Assembly (NCBI RefSeq): GCF_964355755.1
Contig: NC_092674.1
Span: forward strand, 6,081,001-6,145,000
Length of the DNA stretch: 64,000 bases
Direction of reading: 5' to 3'
Source: Antedon mediterranea
Taxonomy: Eukaryota > Echinodermata > Crinoidea > Comatulida > Antedonidae
The position numbers and the translations under genes were made by a program. Position 1 is the first letter of the stretch. The number at the start of each line of letters is the position of its first letter. Positions 32,726 through 45,373 of this stretch are shown one piece after another. The notes under the pieces were generated by a model that saw only the letters and a list, made by a program, of their open reading frames with translations, ran no database searches and had not been told where the DNA came from.

Positions 32726-35700
32726 GTTAGTATTATATATTTTATTTTATTATTTTAATATTAAACTTTACACCCTGTCAATTATGCTAAATGTCAAAAT
32801 AATAATTTAATGTATTTATTGATTCTGATTCATTCACATATTATCATTCTTCTATTATTATTATAGAAATCCAATGAAAGATTTTTTCAAAATTTAATAT
32901 AAAGAAATTTATAAAGATACATGTTATAGTACCTATCACATAATAGCACATTACTACCATATTTGGGCACATCACACTTTTGTTTGATAGTGTAGACAGA
33001 GCTTTAGACTCTTATTCTGAGTGTAGTAGTCTACAGGGAAATTATTAAAAAGCATATGGTTTTATAATTGCAATGACACATTGGTGTATTGTATCTTTAA
33101 GATCTCAAAAGAGGTACTGTATGCTAGTTGCCATTTATTTCAATTTAAAATGTTTATCGCATACATTTTTTCACCATAAATCTTGATCAATTAGATTTTT
33201 AAGGGATTTTTTCAAACTTACTCATTTTGTTAATCAAAATTTACAAGACAACCAACATTTCTATTCACTTTTTTATGGCAATTTAAATGTTTTGTGAAAA
33301 ATATAAAAACAATGGTGGTACAGTATACACTGTAGCCGTAATAGCTTATGTAGAATCCGGGTTCCGGGGTCATAGGTGAATGAGAGATACCACGCCGTGT
33401 AACGAGAAGTATCAATCCTAAGTGCTACATTTTAAAGTCTATTGTTTCATCTTATAAACTTTGTCTTAGTATATTTGAGTATTGTTGTTTGTCCAAGAAC
33501 ATTACAGCTTAGTTATCCTAGGAGCCAGGGTTCGAGTTGTTGTTTAGTATAGCCATGTCTATTATTAGTATTTATACCACAGACGACTCGATTTACAAAT
33601 GTGTGTTCATTTCTTGCATGCTGCTGTGTACTGAGAATAAAAAAAGGAATGTATTTCATTAGTAGTTGTAGCTTATATTTATAATTTATATGGAATTCTT
33701 AAAATTATAAAGAAGGTATGCAATCAGTGGAGTTTTCAATGCGACATACATTTTACAAATTCATGTGAAATTATGGAAAGTATTATTTACTGTAGGTTGT
33801 TGTCTGGCATAAATACTGTAAATTTGGCTTTATATGTTTTGTTGTGTAGGCTTTTTTAATGCAATTATTATTAAAGATGTATTTTCCCCCAAAAACATGA
33901 AAAAATGAAGATTATTAAAATCAAACTTTAAGCCATTGTGCAGTTTTAATAAAGTTATTCACTTCTGTAAAAAAAAAACATTACCAAATTATTTCACAAA
34001 AAAGACAAAATAAAGTGTAAATTTTAACCAAAACCCATTGTCTGAATTTAAGTATTTTTTTGCTTTAAATTGCATTTTTTTCAGGTAAATAATTGTTGTT
34101 TCGACACAGTTTTTGGTAAAAATGAATAATTATTACGTGACATTAAAATGGCATATTCAACAAAAAATTTGTTTAGGAGGACAATACAGTATTTAATATA
34201 CTGTACTGTAATTATTATTAAGCTTTGAGATAATTGATTTGTATGGTTATAACCAAACCTGACTACCACCAAATTTGGAATAAAAATACAATTTTTTAGA
34301 AAGGTTTCTTTTATGATAATGACCATCTACTGTACAGTATAATCCATTGACTAAACATTAAAATTATTTAATAAATGAATGAAATTGTTTTTACATTATT
34401 AATTTTTAAACAACATAAAATCATCCATGCACAATTTCAATCATGAATCGTATGTATTTGAATACAGTATATTAAAAATATAAATACTGGATATGCACCT
34501 ACGAAGTCTATTACATAAATAATTATTAATTTCAATGGATAAAATCATCCAGTTAATGAGTTACTACTGTAGGTCTTTTTGAAAACAATTAAAAAACCAG
34601 ATGAATATTTTTACTCACCATTTAATCACGTGACAAAATAAATAATTATTTTAAAACAATGGATTACTGTATATACAGTAAACCATTTGTCATCAATATT
34701 CATGAAATTTATTTTGCTTTGTGTTATTGATTGCATATTACACAGTTGTTAATTTTTGTGCTCAGCGATCAAAGTTTATGATAGAACTAGGAGGAGATTA
34801 TCATTTGTAGGATTTAAAATTAGCATAAAATCAATAACAAATACTGTCATCAAGTCACATCAAATGATCATACTGTAACAGTACTCGCAATAATATTGGT
34901 TGTTCTAAGTACAGTAATATTAATACTAGTGAAAATATAGGAATTATTACGTTTGTTATCAACTGGTACTGTACCATTACATCTGTATGTTACGTGTTAT
35001 TGAACAGGGTAGGAGTAATTCTTTTATTTAACGTTTATTTAAGAAGTAGGAACGTAGTACTAAATACTATACAGTATGTTAGCGTTTGTTTTTTTGGCAA
35101 TTTTTGTTCTTCGGACCGCATTTTGTTGATTCTAGTTCCAGATTAAAGAACTTGGATTTAATGCACTTTTATCACACTGGCATTTGAGCCTTTTTTGGAT
35201 GTACAGTCATCATGAAAAAAGGATAACAATTTTTAGTTTGCACTTGACTACAAATGATGTAATAGGTCGTCGCAAAGCTAGATCACTAGTATCAGCTGGG
35301 ACTTGAGTTCTTTTCTTTTTTTAAACCACCCACAGGGCATGTTGAGTTATAGAATGATTGTAGAAGTAGCTATATCATTTTGCTATCCAATACTTTTATT
35401 CTTACTTAATTTATTATTATTATATAATTTTTATTGCTTAGGTATTGGTAGATTTTTTTTTCTATTTTAACCTTGGGTTAATATTTTACTGGGAAAAAAA
35501 AGAGTTTAGTAAGGCAGAGGTGATTTATGCTAGACAATGTGTTAAGCGATCTATTCAGTACAGTAACTAATAAATATAGGCTAGTTTTATATTATTTTGT
35601 TGTGACTGGATAACTGTATTTGTAAGCTTTAATAATACTAATAGTGCCAATTTATGTGTAATATTCAGGGAGCATGGTTTAAAGATCTATCTACACTATC

Positions 35701-38700
35701 AAACTAGTCCATATATGGGCACAGTACATTTTTTTGTTACATAAACTTTGATAGTGTAGACAGAGCTTAAAGGCATCTGAATTTTTCTCTAGCCTATTCT
35801 TCTACTCCTTTTCACTCTGTCTCTGCTCTTTTCAAATTTAAAATTGAATTATTTAATATTATATACACATACTTTTAATTTTTTTATTGATGCTTTTATT
35901 TATATTTGTTTGGTGTCATAGACGTGAAATGGATAGAATTAATTATTTGTATATATTTGTAGTTTTACAATGACTTTGTTTATTTGATAAATGAATGAGG
36001 GCAAAATATCATTCCATATTTCCTAAAGCTCTGTTTACACTATCAAACTTTATGTGACAAAAAAATGTGATGTGCCCATATATGGACATGATGATGTCAT
36101 ATCACTACCGTATTTGGGAATATCACTACCGTATTTGAGCACATCACACTTTTTTTATCAAACTAGTTTGATAGTGTAGACAGATATTTAGTGTCAATCA
36201 TTTTTACATATTCTGCTAAGCAACTGTATATGCCTTGATGAATATCTCCGATAGTACTGTACAGTACATGCATAAATGATAATTTTATTATATTGTTCTG
36301 TAAAATCCAATATTTTCACGTTTTCTTTTCAGGATTTTTTTAAAGTCTGAGCCAACAAGTCCTGACCCAAGAAGAAAACAGCCTTGTAGACATCATTGAC
36401 AATTTTCAATGCCGCAGAGAAATCAAATCAATCTTTTAGTGGTTCATATTTTATCAAAGAATTAATCATTGTCATCATTATCATCGCGTTTGACCCACTG
36501 CAGCTATTATACACAACATCTCATTCTTTTCCATACTAAACATATTTAAATTAAATCCACTTTTTCAAATAGTGTTTTGCTTTTTTTTTGGAAAACAATA
36601 AAAAATGTATCAAAAAAGATATGTATGTATCAAAATCGCAAATTGCTTTCTGCATAGCTACCACATTCCTCTTTGATTACAAAATTCTGAAAATTAGTTA
36701 CTTCGATTGACTACATTATAGCTGCCGAAATTTGCCTTCCATCCTTAATTATACTAAAACGAAGAGATTATTGTCAATGATTCCACAAGGGGCCTAAGGT
36801 ACCTTATGTCATAAATTATTGTTAAACAGCATGATCAGTATAACATGGTGTTACCCCTCCTTCTCACACAAACATTTGATAATCATGCATGTTGGGTTTA
36901 TTATTTTTATATAACATATGATATGTAATAGAGTTTCCCATTCCTTCCATGATTTTTTTTGTTGCATAATTTTTCCCAATTCCAATTTGTGGGTTTTTAA
37001 TGGGATTTCCCACTTCTTTTTTTTGTGGGTGTAATATGTGGTTTCCCATTTTTGTGTATGGCTGTGTGGTGAAAATATTTTTGCACTGTTTTTAATTGTT
37101 TTGTCATTCTTTTGCATCAACACCGTCTTCTTATTGTCTCTTAACTGCTCTTATCATTTCTACATTCCCCTCTATTCCCATCCATCCTTCTCATCAATTC
37201 ATTTAATTTACTGTAAAGCTCTGTCTACACTATCAAACTTTATGTGACAAAACAAATGTGATGTTTCCATATATGGACTTAAGTCATGTAGTGATGTCAT
37301 ATCACTACCACCATATTTAGGCATATCACTACCATATTTAGATTTCTCTACTGTGTGCCTTGTTATTCTACTCCTTCACAATACCATCTGCTTTTTCATA
37401 TTATCTGTGTTTGCTTGTTTGATGCATCATGTGAGGTAACCCTGTGATGTGTTGAAGCTCTTTATATTAGGTTTCTGTAAGTTGCCCTTTTAGGACCTAT
37501 ATTAGGTAGGTTTGAGAGTTGAGCCGAATACAGAAGGTGCATGTGGAAGGTCGTTGATGCAGGCCCCAGTTAGTAGCTGTTTAAGGTCACTAAATTTGAA
37601 CCTACTGTATTGTTTGTTCCATGGTAGCATGTAAAAATCATTATCTATGTATTTAGGTTTTTTAAGCAGGGCTCAACATAATTTAAGTTGTGAAAAACTT
37701 GAATGAAAGTGACTCTTTTGGTCATTAAGCTAGGCCCTCAGAAAGCACCTTGAGAATGAATACTGATAACCTTAAATGACTACTGTAAAAGGGTGTTGTG
37801 ATCTTGGCATGAATTCTAACATGGTTGAAATATGATAGTATGGTTTGTTTTGGCATGGTTGTAAATTGTAATGACGGTTGTGTTTTTGATAATTATTCAT
37901 AAATGTTGGTACCCTGTAATTTGCTGTTAGAATTTGCATTTCTATATATTACTGATAATACTCATTTCCATAATTATATATAATATACATTTTAATTAAG
38001 GTGCATAATGTAAAAGTATATATTATAAAGAACGATATATATAGTATTTCCAGGATGTAACTGTGTGTTATACCATCCCCTTCTTCCCCAGAGGATGTGG
38101 AAAATGTGTTCCAGATACTGGGCCTAGAAGGTTAAAGCTTAGTTGCAATAACTAATTTATGTCATTTTCTTATCTTATTGCAGCACCACCACCTCAAATG
38201 GGACAAGCAAAAAGCTCCCCAAATACAGGCAACTACGCTGGAACTGGTGGAGGCTTCGCGGGCCCAGGCGATAACGGCGACTCAACGTCAGCTCTAGCCA
38301 AGGCTAAGTTTGACTCGTTCAAGACATGGAGCATCTCCACCTACAAATGCACTCGTCAGATGCTATCAGAAAAGTTGGGAAAAGGATCCCGAACCGTTGA
38401 CCTACAGTTAGAAGCTCAGATCGAAGTCCTCCGTGACACCCAGCGTAAATATGCAAATATTCTCAAGCTATCACGTGCGTTGACCCATCACTTTTATCAG
38501 GTCGTCCAAACCCAACGTTCACTCGGCGATGCTTTTGGCGAGTTAGGTCAAAAGTCTCCCGAATTGCAAGAGGAATTTAATTATAATTGCGAGACACAGC
38601 GGTCTTTATGTTCAAACGGAGAGACGCTGCTAGGAGCTTTGAATTTCTTTACTTCTAATGTTAACACACTGTGCAATAAAACAATGGAGGATACGCTGAT

Positions 38701-40745
38701 GACAGTTAAGCTATATGAATCTGCTAGGTAAGAGTACTATTTGAAAATGTATAGGCATAGATTGAATAATTCCCGATGAGGTGGCACCTGAGCAATCTTT
38801 TGTCATAAAGCCTTAACTAAAAATGTAATGCTCAAGATAGGAATTTTTTTTAACAATTTTTAGGCACTCCCTTCTTCTCTCTCCCCTCCCCCTCTCTAGT
38901 CTAGTGGTTGAGCGGTTAAGGCAGGGACGCCACCGCAAACCATAGCTATACAATCGGCACAGGTTCAAGTCACTCCCTGACCATTGTTCTGGTGGTAAAA
39001 GTCTTCTCGGATAAGGACTTAAAACTGGAGGTCCAGTGTACACATCTGGCTTGTGTGCACTTTAAAGAACCCAGTACATCTTTCGGAAGAGTAGGGGGTT
39101 ACCCCTGTGTACTGGTCCATTAAGCCCCTGTCGTTGTGGACAGCAGAAACAAGCGCCGTTTGGTGGCAGCACTCTACACGAAGGGTAGAAAGAAAGTTGT
39201 GGTATGTGTCGTCCACACCTGTGCGCAATTCAGTAGGCTGCAAATCACAGGTTACCCCTACATAAAAATGCAATACCTGAGATAGGACATTTTTTTTACA
39301 ATTTTTAGTGGCCTCCTTCTCTTTCCCCTCCATATGCTATATAGAGCTCTTTTAAACTTGCTCATTCTATCCATCTGTCCCTCAGTATTTTGATTATTGT
39401 TCGTTTTCATGAGCTTATATCTGTCGGCCTACTTCAATTGCTAATTGTACAGGCACCTTAAGCATAATCTAAACTATTAGACATTGGCGCTAATTTTTTA
39501 ATTTTCTCTTTTTAGAATTGAATATGATGCATATAGGGTAGACTTGGAGAGTTTACAAATAGCCCCAAAAGATTCTACAACGCAAAGTAAGATCAACGAA
39601 GCCAGGACCAAGTACGACAAGCAGAAAATTAAGTTTGATAAGCTCAGACAGGATGTTTCGGTGAAACTTAAATTCCTTGAAGAGAATAAGGTAAGATATA
39701 GGTCATTATGAGTCACAGTGTGAAAGGTGTCTTAAGCTATGTCTACGCTATTAAACTTTATGTCACAAAAATGTTCCCATAATATGGTAGTGATATGCCC
39801 AAATATAGCAGTAATATGACATCATCATGTCCATATATGGGCACACCACATTTGTTTGTCACATTAAATTTGATAGTGTAGACAAAGCTTTAGGTGTGTT
39901 TGGGATTATAAGGCTCTACAGCAGCTGTTTCAAACTAAAAATCAGTATTTCCTCTATCACTAAAGGTTCAATGAAATATACTAGTTTTACTGTAGCAACT
40001 GTAAACGATTGGTTTTTGGATACCAACTACTATCCTAGTCGACACTAGAGGACTTTACAGAAGTTCATAATCTCAAGCAAACAAAAAGTTTCCAAACTTT
40101 TAGTGTACGCCATTTGATAAACAAACTGCAGAAAACTAATCTGCTAAAGTTAGACCATGCACCTACAGGACTACCTAGTTTGCTGAAATTTGTGAACTCT
40201 GCAAATCAAATAACAGTCGTGTGATCCTCTTCAGATGGATAAAATGACTAATAACTAGTGCAGACATAACACATTTCTGGCAAAGTTTAGTAAAGTTCTA
40301 GGTCTAGTGTAGACTAAACTTAATAATAAAATACTGTTAATAATATTGAATGCTATGTAAATAGGGGTAGGTTGTTTACAAAATTATTATGTGAATATGT
40401 AAAAATATAAGAATAAGATGGATAAAATGACTAGTACCTATGTAGACAGACATCACAACATTCTGGAAAAGTTTTCTTGAGTAGACTAGTCTTAATTATG
40501 ATAATATTGAATGCTATGTTAATGAGAGCAGGCTGTTTAAAACATGAAATTAACAATAAGAATGATTTAATTTTAGAAATTTCTTTTAATAGGTGAAAGT
40601 GATGCATAAACAACTACTGTTATTTCACAACGCTATCTCGGCTTACTTCTCTGGAAATCAACAAGCGTTGGAGGCGACCTTAAAACAGTTCAGTATCAAA
40701 TTACGCCCACCTAGCGAAGTTCAACCATCGTTCTTGGAGCAGTAA
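32422..40745 (+). CDS. ARFIP: Arfaptin (BAR-domain effector of Arf/Arl1/Rac GTPases)
   Basis: Complete coding region in four exons: 32422-32725, 38184-38727, 39516-39690, 40593-40745, 391 residues (human ARFIP1 about 373), all phases consistent. Residues 1-101 form a low-complexity, acidic then Ser/Pro-rich N-terminus. The AH-BAR region follows, with signatures [106 protein letters not shown] and a C-terminus ending PSFLEQ. The arfaptin BAR dimer binds Arl1/Arf and curved trans-Golgi membrane (family knowledge). The start is the first ATG of the exon, 13 nt after the probable acceptor ACAACAG, so a non-coding 5' exon should exist upstream; I could not place it. A 39-nt in-frame candidate cassette exon lies at 38092-38130. 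One gene here corresponds to the vertebrate ARFIP1/ARFIP2 pair. Confidence 0.96.
32942..33005. mobile_element. Family A MITE copy, right half only
   Basis: Begins within the core (CATTACTACCATATTTGGGC) and ends TTTGATAGTGTAGACAGAGC. Confidence 0.75.
33871..34196 (+). mobile_element. Family B MITE copy in arfaptin intron 1
   Basis: TTAAAGATGTATTTTCCCCC to AGGAGGACAATACAGTATTT; same internal order as the 13334 copy. Confidence 0.8.
35681..35768. mobile_element. Family A MITE copy, core deleted
   Basis: 88 bp: AAAGATCTATCTACACTATC, a single CCATATATGGGCAC, then ACTTTGATAGTGTAGACAGA. Confidence 0.8.
36025..36189. mobile_element. Family A MITE copy
   Basis: AAAGCTCTGTTTACACTATC to AGTTTGATAGTGTAGACAGA; two inner units. 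Confidence 0.85.
37215..37341. mobile_element. Family A MITE copy, right end lost
   Basis: AAAGCTCTGTCTACACTATC, two inner units, then stops after CACTACCATATTTAG. Confidence 0.75.
38092..38130 (+). CDS. ARFIP: Candidate 39-nt cassette exon of arfaptin
   Basis: Flanked by a strong acceptor (pyrimidine tract TTCTTCCCCAG) and a donor GAAG/GTTAAA. Inserted between exons 1 and 2 it keeps the frame exactly (1-nt entry and exit phase) and adds the 13 residues [13 protein letters not shown] with no stop. Only 53 bp separate it from exon 2, so inclusion would need a very short intron. Proposed from sequence alone. Confidence 0.4.
38184..38727 (+). CDS. ARFIP: Arfaptin exon 2 (amphipathic helix and BAR domain start)
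   Basis: Acceptor TTATTGCAG, donor GCTAG/GTAAGA. 544 nt covering [15 protein letters not shown] to KLYESA; the following Arg codon is split. This is the most conserved part of the protein. Confidence 0.97.
38890..39260 (+). mobile_element. tRNA-derived SINE in arfaptin intron 2
   Basis: Head TCTAGTGGTTGAGCGGTTAA (A-box) and GGTTCAAGTC (B-box); body GTCTTCTCGGATAAGGAC, GGTCCAGTGTACAC, TAAAGAACCCAGTACATC and GGGGGTTACCCCTG. About 65 bp of related sequence flanks both sides. Confidence 0.7.
39516..39690 (+). CDS. ARFIP: Arfaptin exon 3 (BAR domain)
   Basis: Acceptor TCTTTTTAG, donor AAG/GTAAGA. Encodes [19 protein letters not shown] through [17 protein letters not shown] begins 43 bp after the donor. 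Confidence 0.96.
39733..39892. mobile_element. Family A MITE copy after arfaptin exon 3
   Basis: AAGCTATGTCTACGCTATTA to TTTGATAGTGTAGACAAAGC, 43 bp beyond the exon 3 donor. Confidence 0.85.
40593..40745 (+). CDS. ARFIP: Arfaptin exon 4 (terminal)
   Basis: Acceptor CTTTTAATAG, stop TAA at 40743-40745. Encodes [20 protein letters not shown] to the C-terminal [14 protein letters not shown], matching the ...LKxPxxxxPSWLEEQ end of vertebrate arfaptins. Confidence 0.97.
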   Translation: MKVMHKQLLLFHNAISAYFSGNQQALEATLKQFSIKLRPPSEVQPSFLEQ

Positions 40746-41922
40746 CAACAAATGTACTCAATACTTTCATGTATATATTGTTGAATCACTGCAAATCTAA
40801 TGCTATTAGCTATATGAATTATGAGTGATGTTGTATTGTAAGAAAAACTGGCAAATATGACTATAGCAATGTATGTTTGCTTGTTCGTTAGTGCCATGTT
40901 GGTTAGCTCTGTTAAACAAAGTATAACCCTTATAACGCCCTCATGTAACAATATACCTTTTATCAGCCTTGTTGTATTTAATTCATGAATATGATCCTGG
41001 GAAGAGTATATGTGTAATTTCACTCTGAGTCCCTGATATAATCTAAGCCTAGGATCTGCTGACCAGATAGTCCTAATGTTCAACTCTAAGCTATTCCATG
41101 TAAAGCCAGTTAATTGTTAGCAGTGATTGAGAAATCATATCATTGTTGTATGTATCTAGGCAACCCAAAGATTATTTAACAGTGATCATTTTTAGTGGTA
41201 TAACGCATTTTTGTGATACTCTTTTATTTTGCTATTAACACATGTTAAGAGATTTACGTTAAAGCCTTGACCTGACAACGCATTGATTTGATAAATAAAG
41301 ATCGTGCGTACCGATACGTAAGGTACGTGCATGCTGGCTAACTTACCCACAATGCCTAGTCATGACGCTTTCTTATTTATTCTAATGGTTAAATATAATT
41401 TTGCGCCTACAATATTTCCAAACAAGTTGCGTATAATTATGCTTTGATAGAACCTGTATGTATTGTCATGATAAAGTGATTGTGTATTTATTGTCTATTA
41501 TTAATCTAGAATAAGAGTTTTTAATTAAACTATAATAAAAAGATATATAATCTGCTAAATTGTGAAATTGTATAATAAATGAGATTGTAGTTGTTATTTA
41601 GTAATTATTATAAATGTACATTTTAATTATCAAATGTTGTGTATTAGTTGTACAATTTATTTTTAAGAATTATCAATGTTGGAGTAGTAATATAATGATT
41701 GTTTAGTAATTAAATAAGTGGAAATTTTCTGAAAACACCTACTTTGTCAACTCAACTTAATTTATTGAATGTTACTTTCTGATTTTCACACTTTGGCTCA
41801 GTCACCAGAACTTATCCTTATAGGATCACTACCTAAAAGCTGATAACAAGGCCCTCTCTAAAAATGTTTAAGAATGGGGGTGAGGGATGATGGTCCTAGT
41901 ACCCAGTACGTTCTGCACCCGT

Positions 41923-42062
41923 AAGCTCTGTCTACACCATCAAACTTTATGTGAAAAAAAAGTAATGTGCCCATATATGGACATAATGATGTCATATCAC
42001 TACCGTATTTGGGAACATCACAGTTTTGTTGTCAAACTAGTTTGATAGTGTAGACAGAGCTT
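41923..42062. mobile_element. Family A MITE copy
   Basis: AAGCTCTGTCTACACCATCA to GTTTGATAGTGTAGACAGAG in the DNA downstream of arfaptin. Confidence 0.85.
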
Positions 42063-43048
42063 TACTTTAGTAAACATGAGTTTTAATTGATTGATTTAAT
42101 CAGTAACTGTGGAATGTATTGTTAGCCAACAGTAACAAATATAGATTATTTTTATTTATAATAATTTTTTTTATTTATAGATTTATGCATATTGTACTCC
42201 AGTGCTTTCAAATTGTGTAATATTATACTGTAATAATGCCGAGAATAAACAAATGAAAACAAATTAATTGACACAAGTTTTTAAGTTTTAACTTTAAATA
42301 TAAAGGAAAACACAATACCACTTAAGTGAAATATATTTCTCCTAAATACTACTAAGTATTTCACATAAGCCAGTAAATGTTTTAACTTTAAGCATATTTG
42401 TGGTAATTAAAGGACCAGTGGATTAGCACAGTATCCATATATTCTTAAGTGAGATATGTCCCTTAAAAACATAAGCCAATCTATATTTATTGATTCCACT
42501 TAAGTATATTATTCACATAGATAAGAGAATTTTTAAAAACTTTAATGGCGTTTCCCCTACTAATATCCTAAGAATGTTGAATGCGGCCACAAGATCCCAG
42601 TTCATACTTATATCATGTGACCCATAATACATTATCCAATCAAATGGCGAGAATCAACTTAGTTGTCTTACAAACAATGCATAGAACTTTCTACACAAAA
42701 TGTCTTGGATAGATATTTAATAAGAAAATATCTTTCTTTTTATTCTTGGACCATAAATTTGATTTAAACTGTAAAGTATGTCTTTACCCTAATAACTACA
42801 GAAGCTGCCATTTTGGTTTTTTTTTTCAAATAAAATAATGCTTGTTCTATTAATATTGCCTTATGCTATTTATATGTGTATATATATGGTATATCAAATC
42901 TTCCATAAAAATGATTTTATTCAAATATATGTAGTGGATATTATGTATTCAATTTTAAATAGGTTAAGATTTTGTTTGTATTTACAATATTTAGTTGAAT
43001 ACCTGTCAATTTTAAATTGATTTTTTGTTCATCAACACATCAGGATCT

Positions 43049-43168
43049 AAAGCTCTGTTTACACTATCAAATATCAAAAATACAAAATAGTGATGTCATA
43101 TCAGTTTTATGCTTATCACCACCATATTTGGGCACATCACACTAGTTTGATAGTGTAGACAGAGCTTA
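43049..43168. mobile_element. Family A MITE copy
   Basis: AAAGCTCTGTTTACACTATC to AGTTTGATAGTGTAGACAGA, part of the left core missing. Confidence 0.8.
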
Positions 43169-43550
43169 ATTATGGTCAAAGAAAAAGTATTGATAAGTCT
43201 TTGTTTATACAGTAATTGCACAATGCACCTTTACAATTTTTTCTTTTCGTAAAATCACAATCAATTTGGGTGCACTGATGTAGCATACATTTAAATTTCA
43301 TGTTTGTTTTTTTATGTATAGTTGGTGCTGCATGTTTGTGTAATTTTTGCTTTTCATAGATAATAAATATTCCTCTTCAAAAGTGTTTTTATTTAATTTT
43401 GTTGTGGTTGTACACAAAATGTAATATTACATATATATTTACTAAGATGGTTGGGGGTTGAGTACAGTGTTGACAGCAATGAACAATTCTATACTGTATA
43501 TATACAGTATATCATTTTTGTGAACTTTTATTTTCTATTAAAAAAAATGT

Positions 43551-43748
43551 TTTAATAGGGAGCTTTCGATTTGCAATGACCAACAATCTAACTAGGTCAG
43601 GTCAATTAATGTGTCGTCCGTCGTTTTATGAACCTAAACCATCAAAACAGTGTAGAGGTGGGGAGCGAGGAACCATTTTTTAACGAGCACAGTGAATTAA
43701 CATATGACATTCGTCGGTCGTCGCAAATTGGAAACTCCCCATTAATAA
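43551..43748. mobile_element. ~200-bp MITE (TTAATAGGGAGCTTTC ends)
   Basis: TTAATAGGGAGCTTTCGATT at the left against AATTGGAAACTCCCCATTAA at the right, with an inner GTCGTCCGTCG / CGTCGGTCGTCG match. Lies between arfaptin and Tim8. Confidence 0.65.
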
Positions 43749-44710
43749 GTTAATACCCAGTGTGCAGGTTACAGTTGTTTTCTTGTCGATGTCTTTCTAA
43801 TTATAGTCATCAGTATGAGTTGGTGTTAGTAAAACGTTACCATTATATATTCAATTTAAGCATATAATAAACTCAGATATGAAAAATTCTTTTTTTTGTC
43901 TTTTATTTATTGAAGAAATCTATTATTAATATTATGCAAAAAAACATTTTTATTCAACAATCCCTATGGAAGGACTATCAGAGTTGACATCAGAAGCTAC
44001 GGAGAACTGTATGTGAACTAGACTTCAACCAAGTCTTTTTTATGTTGTTACTCCTCTGCGCCATGTTTTGATATTTTTGTCCGAAACCAGATCCAGCTCA
44101 AGTATATGTATGACACGCCATGTGTGACAAAATGTTTATATTTTTACCAATAAGTCAAATCACCATATAGAACTTCATCTACCACCTGTGAATTGATGCA
44201 AATCAATTTTGCCATTAGTGTTTGTGGATGTGACCTGCTACTGACTTCTTGTGTATGTCCTTGGATAAGATCTATAGTCCATCCTCTGACTCATCCTTCT
44301 GATGGGATGTCAAGTCATTGGTTCTTGATAACAGGTGAGAATGCTGGAGTGATAATCTTGGATTCTCTATGGTTATGTAGATATATGAAAACATCAGGAT
44401 CAGTAATGACCAATAATTGAACACTATTTTCTGAATCTAGATGAAGCAAGTGCTGGGTAACCGTAATTAATAATGTAATGTACAAGTAACATTACTGTAT
44501 GTTGTCTGCAGTGGTCTGTACATTTTTATTTCATTTTTTTGACAACTGATACTATAGACTGTCTTGATAACAAACAGCTTCTTCTTCTTTCCTCTTTGTT
44601 TAATACATGGTCACGGTGCTTCCTCTCTCTCAATAGTTGTTACAATGCCAGACCTCTGGTGGTGCTTTGTACTATGTAGTCATCTTAGTTAGACAATCAA
44701 TTTGCAAAAA

Positions 44711-44974
44711 CTAAGTTGTCCGAGACTGAACAGCTTCTAAGCGATTAACAATATAATTGGTGGTGTCTATAAAACGTTCAACGCAGTTAACAAGACATGA
44801 TTCTGCCTTTGTCTCCAGTCTTGCGCTCAATCTGGTGTCTGCCAGACATCGCTCCCAACATGTATCTGTAAGAGAATACACAAGTTGAGTAAATTTTTGT
44901 TTCTGCGACTCTTTGTTGATAAAATGAGCTAATTCAGGGTCCACTTGACCATTTTGTTGACCACCTATATTCAT
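44711..44974 (-). CDS. TIMM8: Mitochondrial import inner membrane translocase subunit Tim8
   Basis: A single uninterrupted ORF of 87 residues starting MNIGGQQNGQVDPELAHFIN. It carries the small-Tim twin CX3C motif, CWERC and CLVNC, separated by 17 residues, and the Tim8 signature DPELxHFINKESQKQKFTQL and NCVERFIDTTNYIVNRLE. In the intermembrane space, Tim8 pairs with Tim13 to escort hydrophobic precursors such as Tim23 (family knowledge); the twin cysteine pairs form disulfides after import by Mia40. The ATG at 44974 is chosen because an in-frame TAG lies upstream and the only earlier in-frame candidate is a TTG. Vertebrates have TIMM8A (deafness-dystonia protein) and TIMM8B; this looks like the single ancestral type. 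Its start faces that of RAP1. Confidence 0.95.
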   Translation of the reverse strand: MNIGGQQNGQVDPELAHFINKESQKQKFTQLVYSLTDTCWERCLADTRLSARLETKAESCLVNCVERFIDTTNYIVNRLEAVQSRTT

Positions 44975-45373
44975 AGTTGTTGATATCAAACTCAACTAAT
45001 CATCAAATCCTAGGAATTTAAAGAGAAAACTGGAAAAAGAAAATTCTCTTTGGGTAGTCTAGCAGTAAAGTATAGGCTGCTGCTGTTGCTCTATTTTTCC
45101 ACAGTAAATGGAAAATCTACATTATTTTTAGGGGTGGCTACAAAATAATAACAAAAATGTCTAGATCCAATTGTCAAAATCTTACACCAAACCACTTTAA
45201 AAGTAAGACTGATACTGTATGTGCGATAAAAATGTGTTTTATTAAAGTTAACAAATTTGAATGATGTATTATTGAACCATATAAATCCTTTGTAAATCTT
45301 TTTACCAGTTTAAAAATAGACTGGTCTGTTGCAGGTCAAAGTGCATGCGTGTTTTTGCAGTATGTTTTTTGAG
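44975..45373. promoter_or_regulatory. Divergent promoter interval between Tim8 and RAP1
   Basis: About 400 bp separate the Tim8 start (minus strand) from the RAP1 start (plus strand), and no repeat element is recognisable inside. Both 5' UTRs and promoters must fit here unless unseen non-coding exons lie further out. No clear TATA box or CpG cluster was seen. Confidence 0.5.

Larger units (their letters stand above)
40746..44710. other. Intergenic between arfaptin and Tim8
   Basis: Arfaptin 3' UTR (candidate poly(A) signal AATAAA near 41295), two family A MITEs and one TTAATAGGGAGC MITE. A CATCCTTCTGATGGGATG word near 44300 suggests a decayed SINE. No gene seen. Confidence 0.5.

Noticed and set aside
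36332-36440. Possible alternative terminal exon of arfaptin after TTCTTTTCAG
   Set aside because: Read from exon 1 it gives a stop after three codons; a truncated isoform is possible but nothing else supports it.
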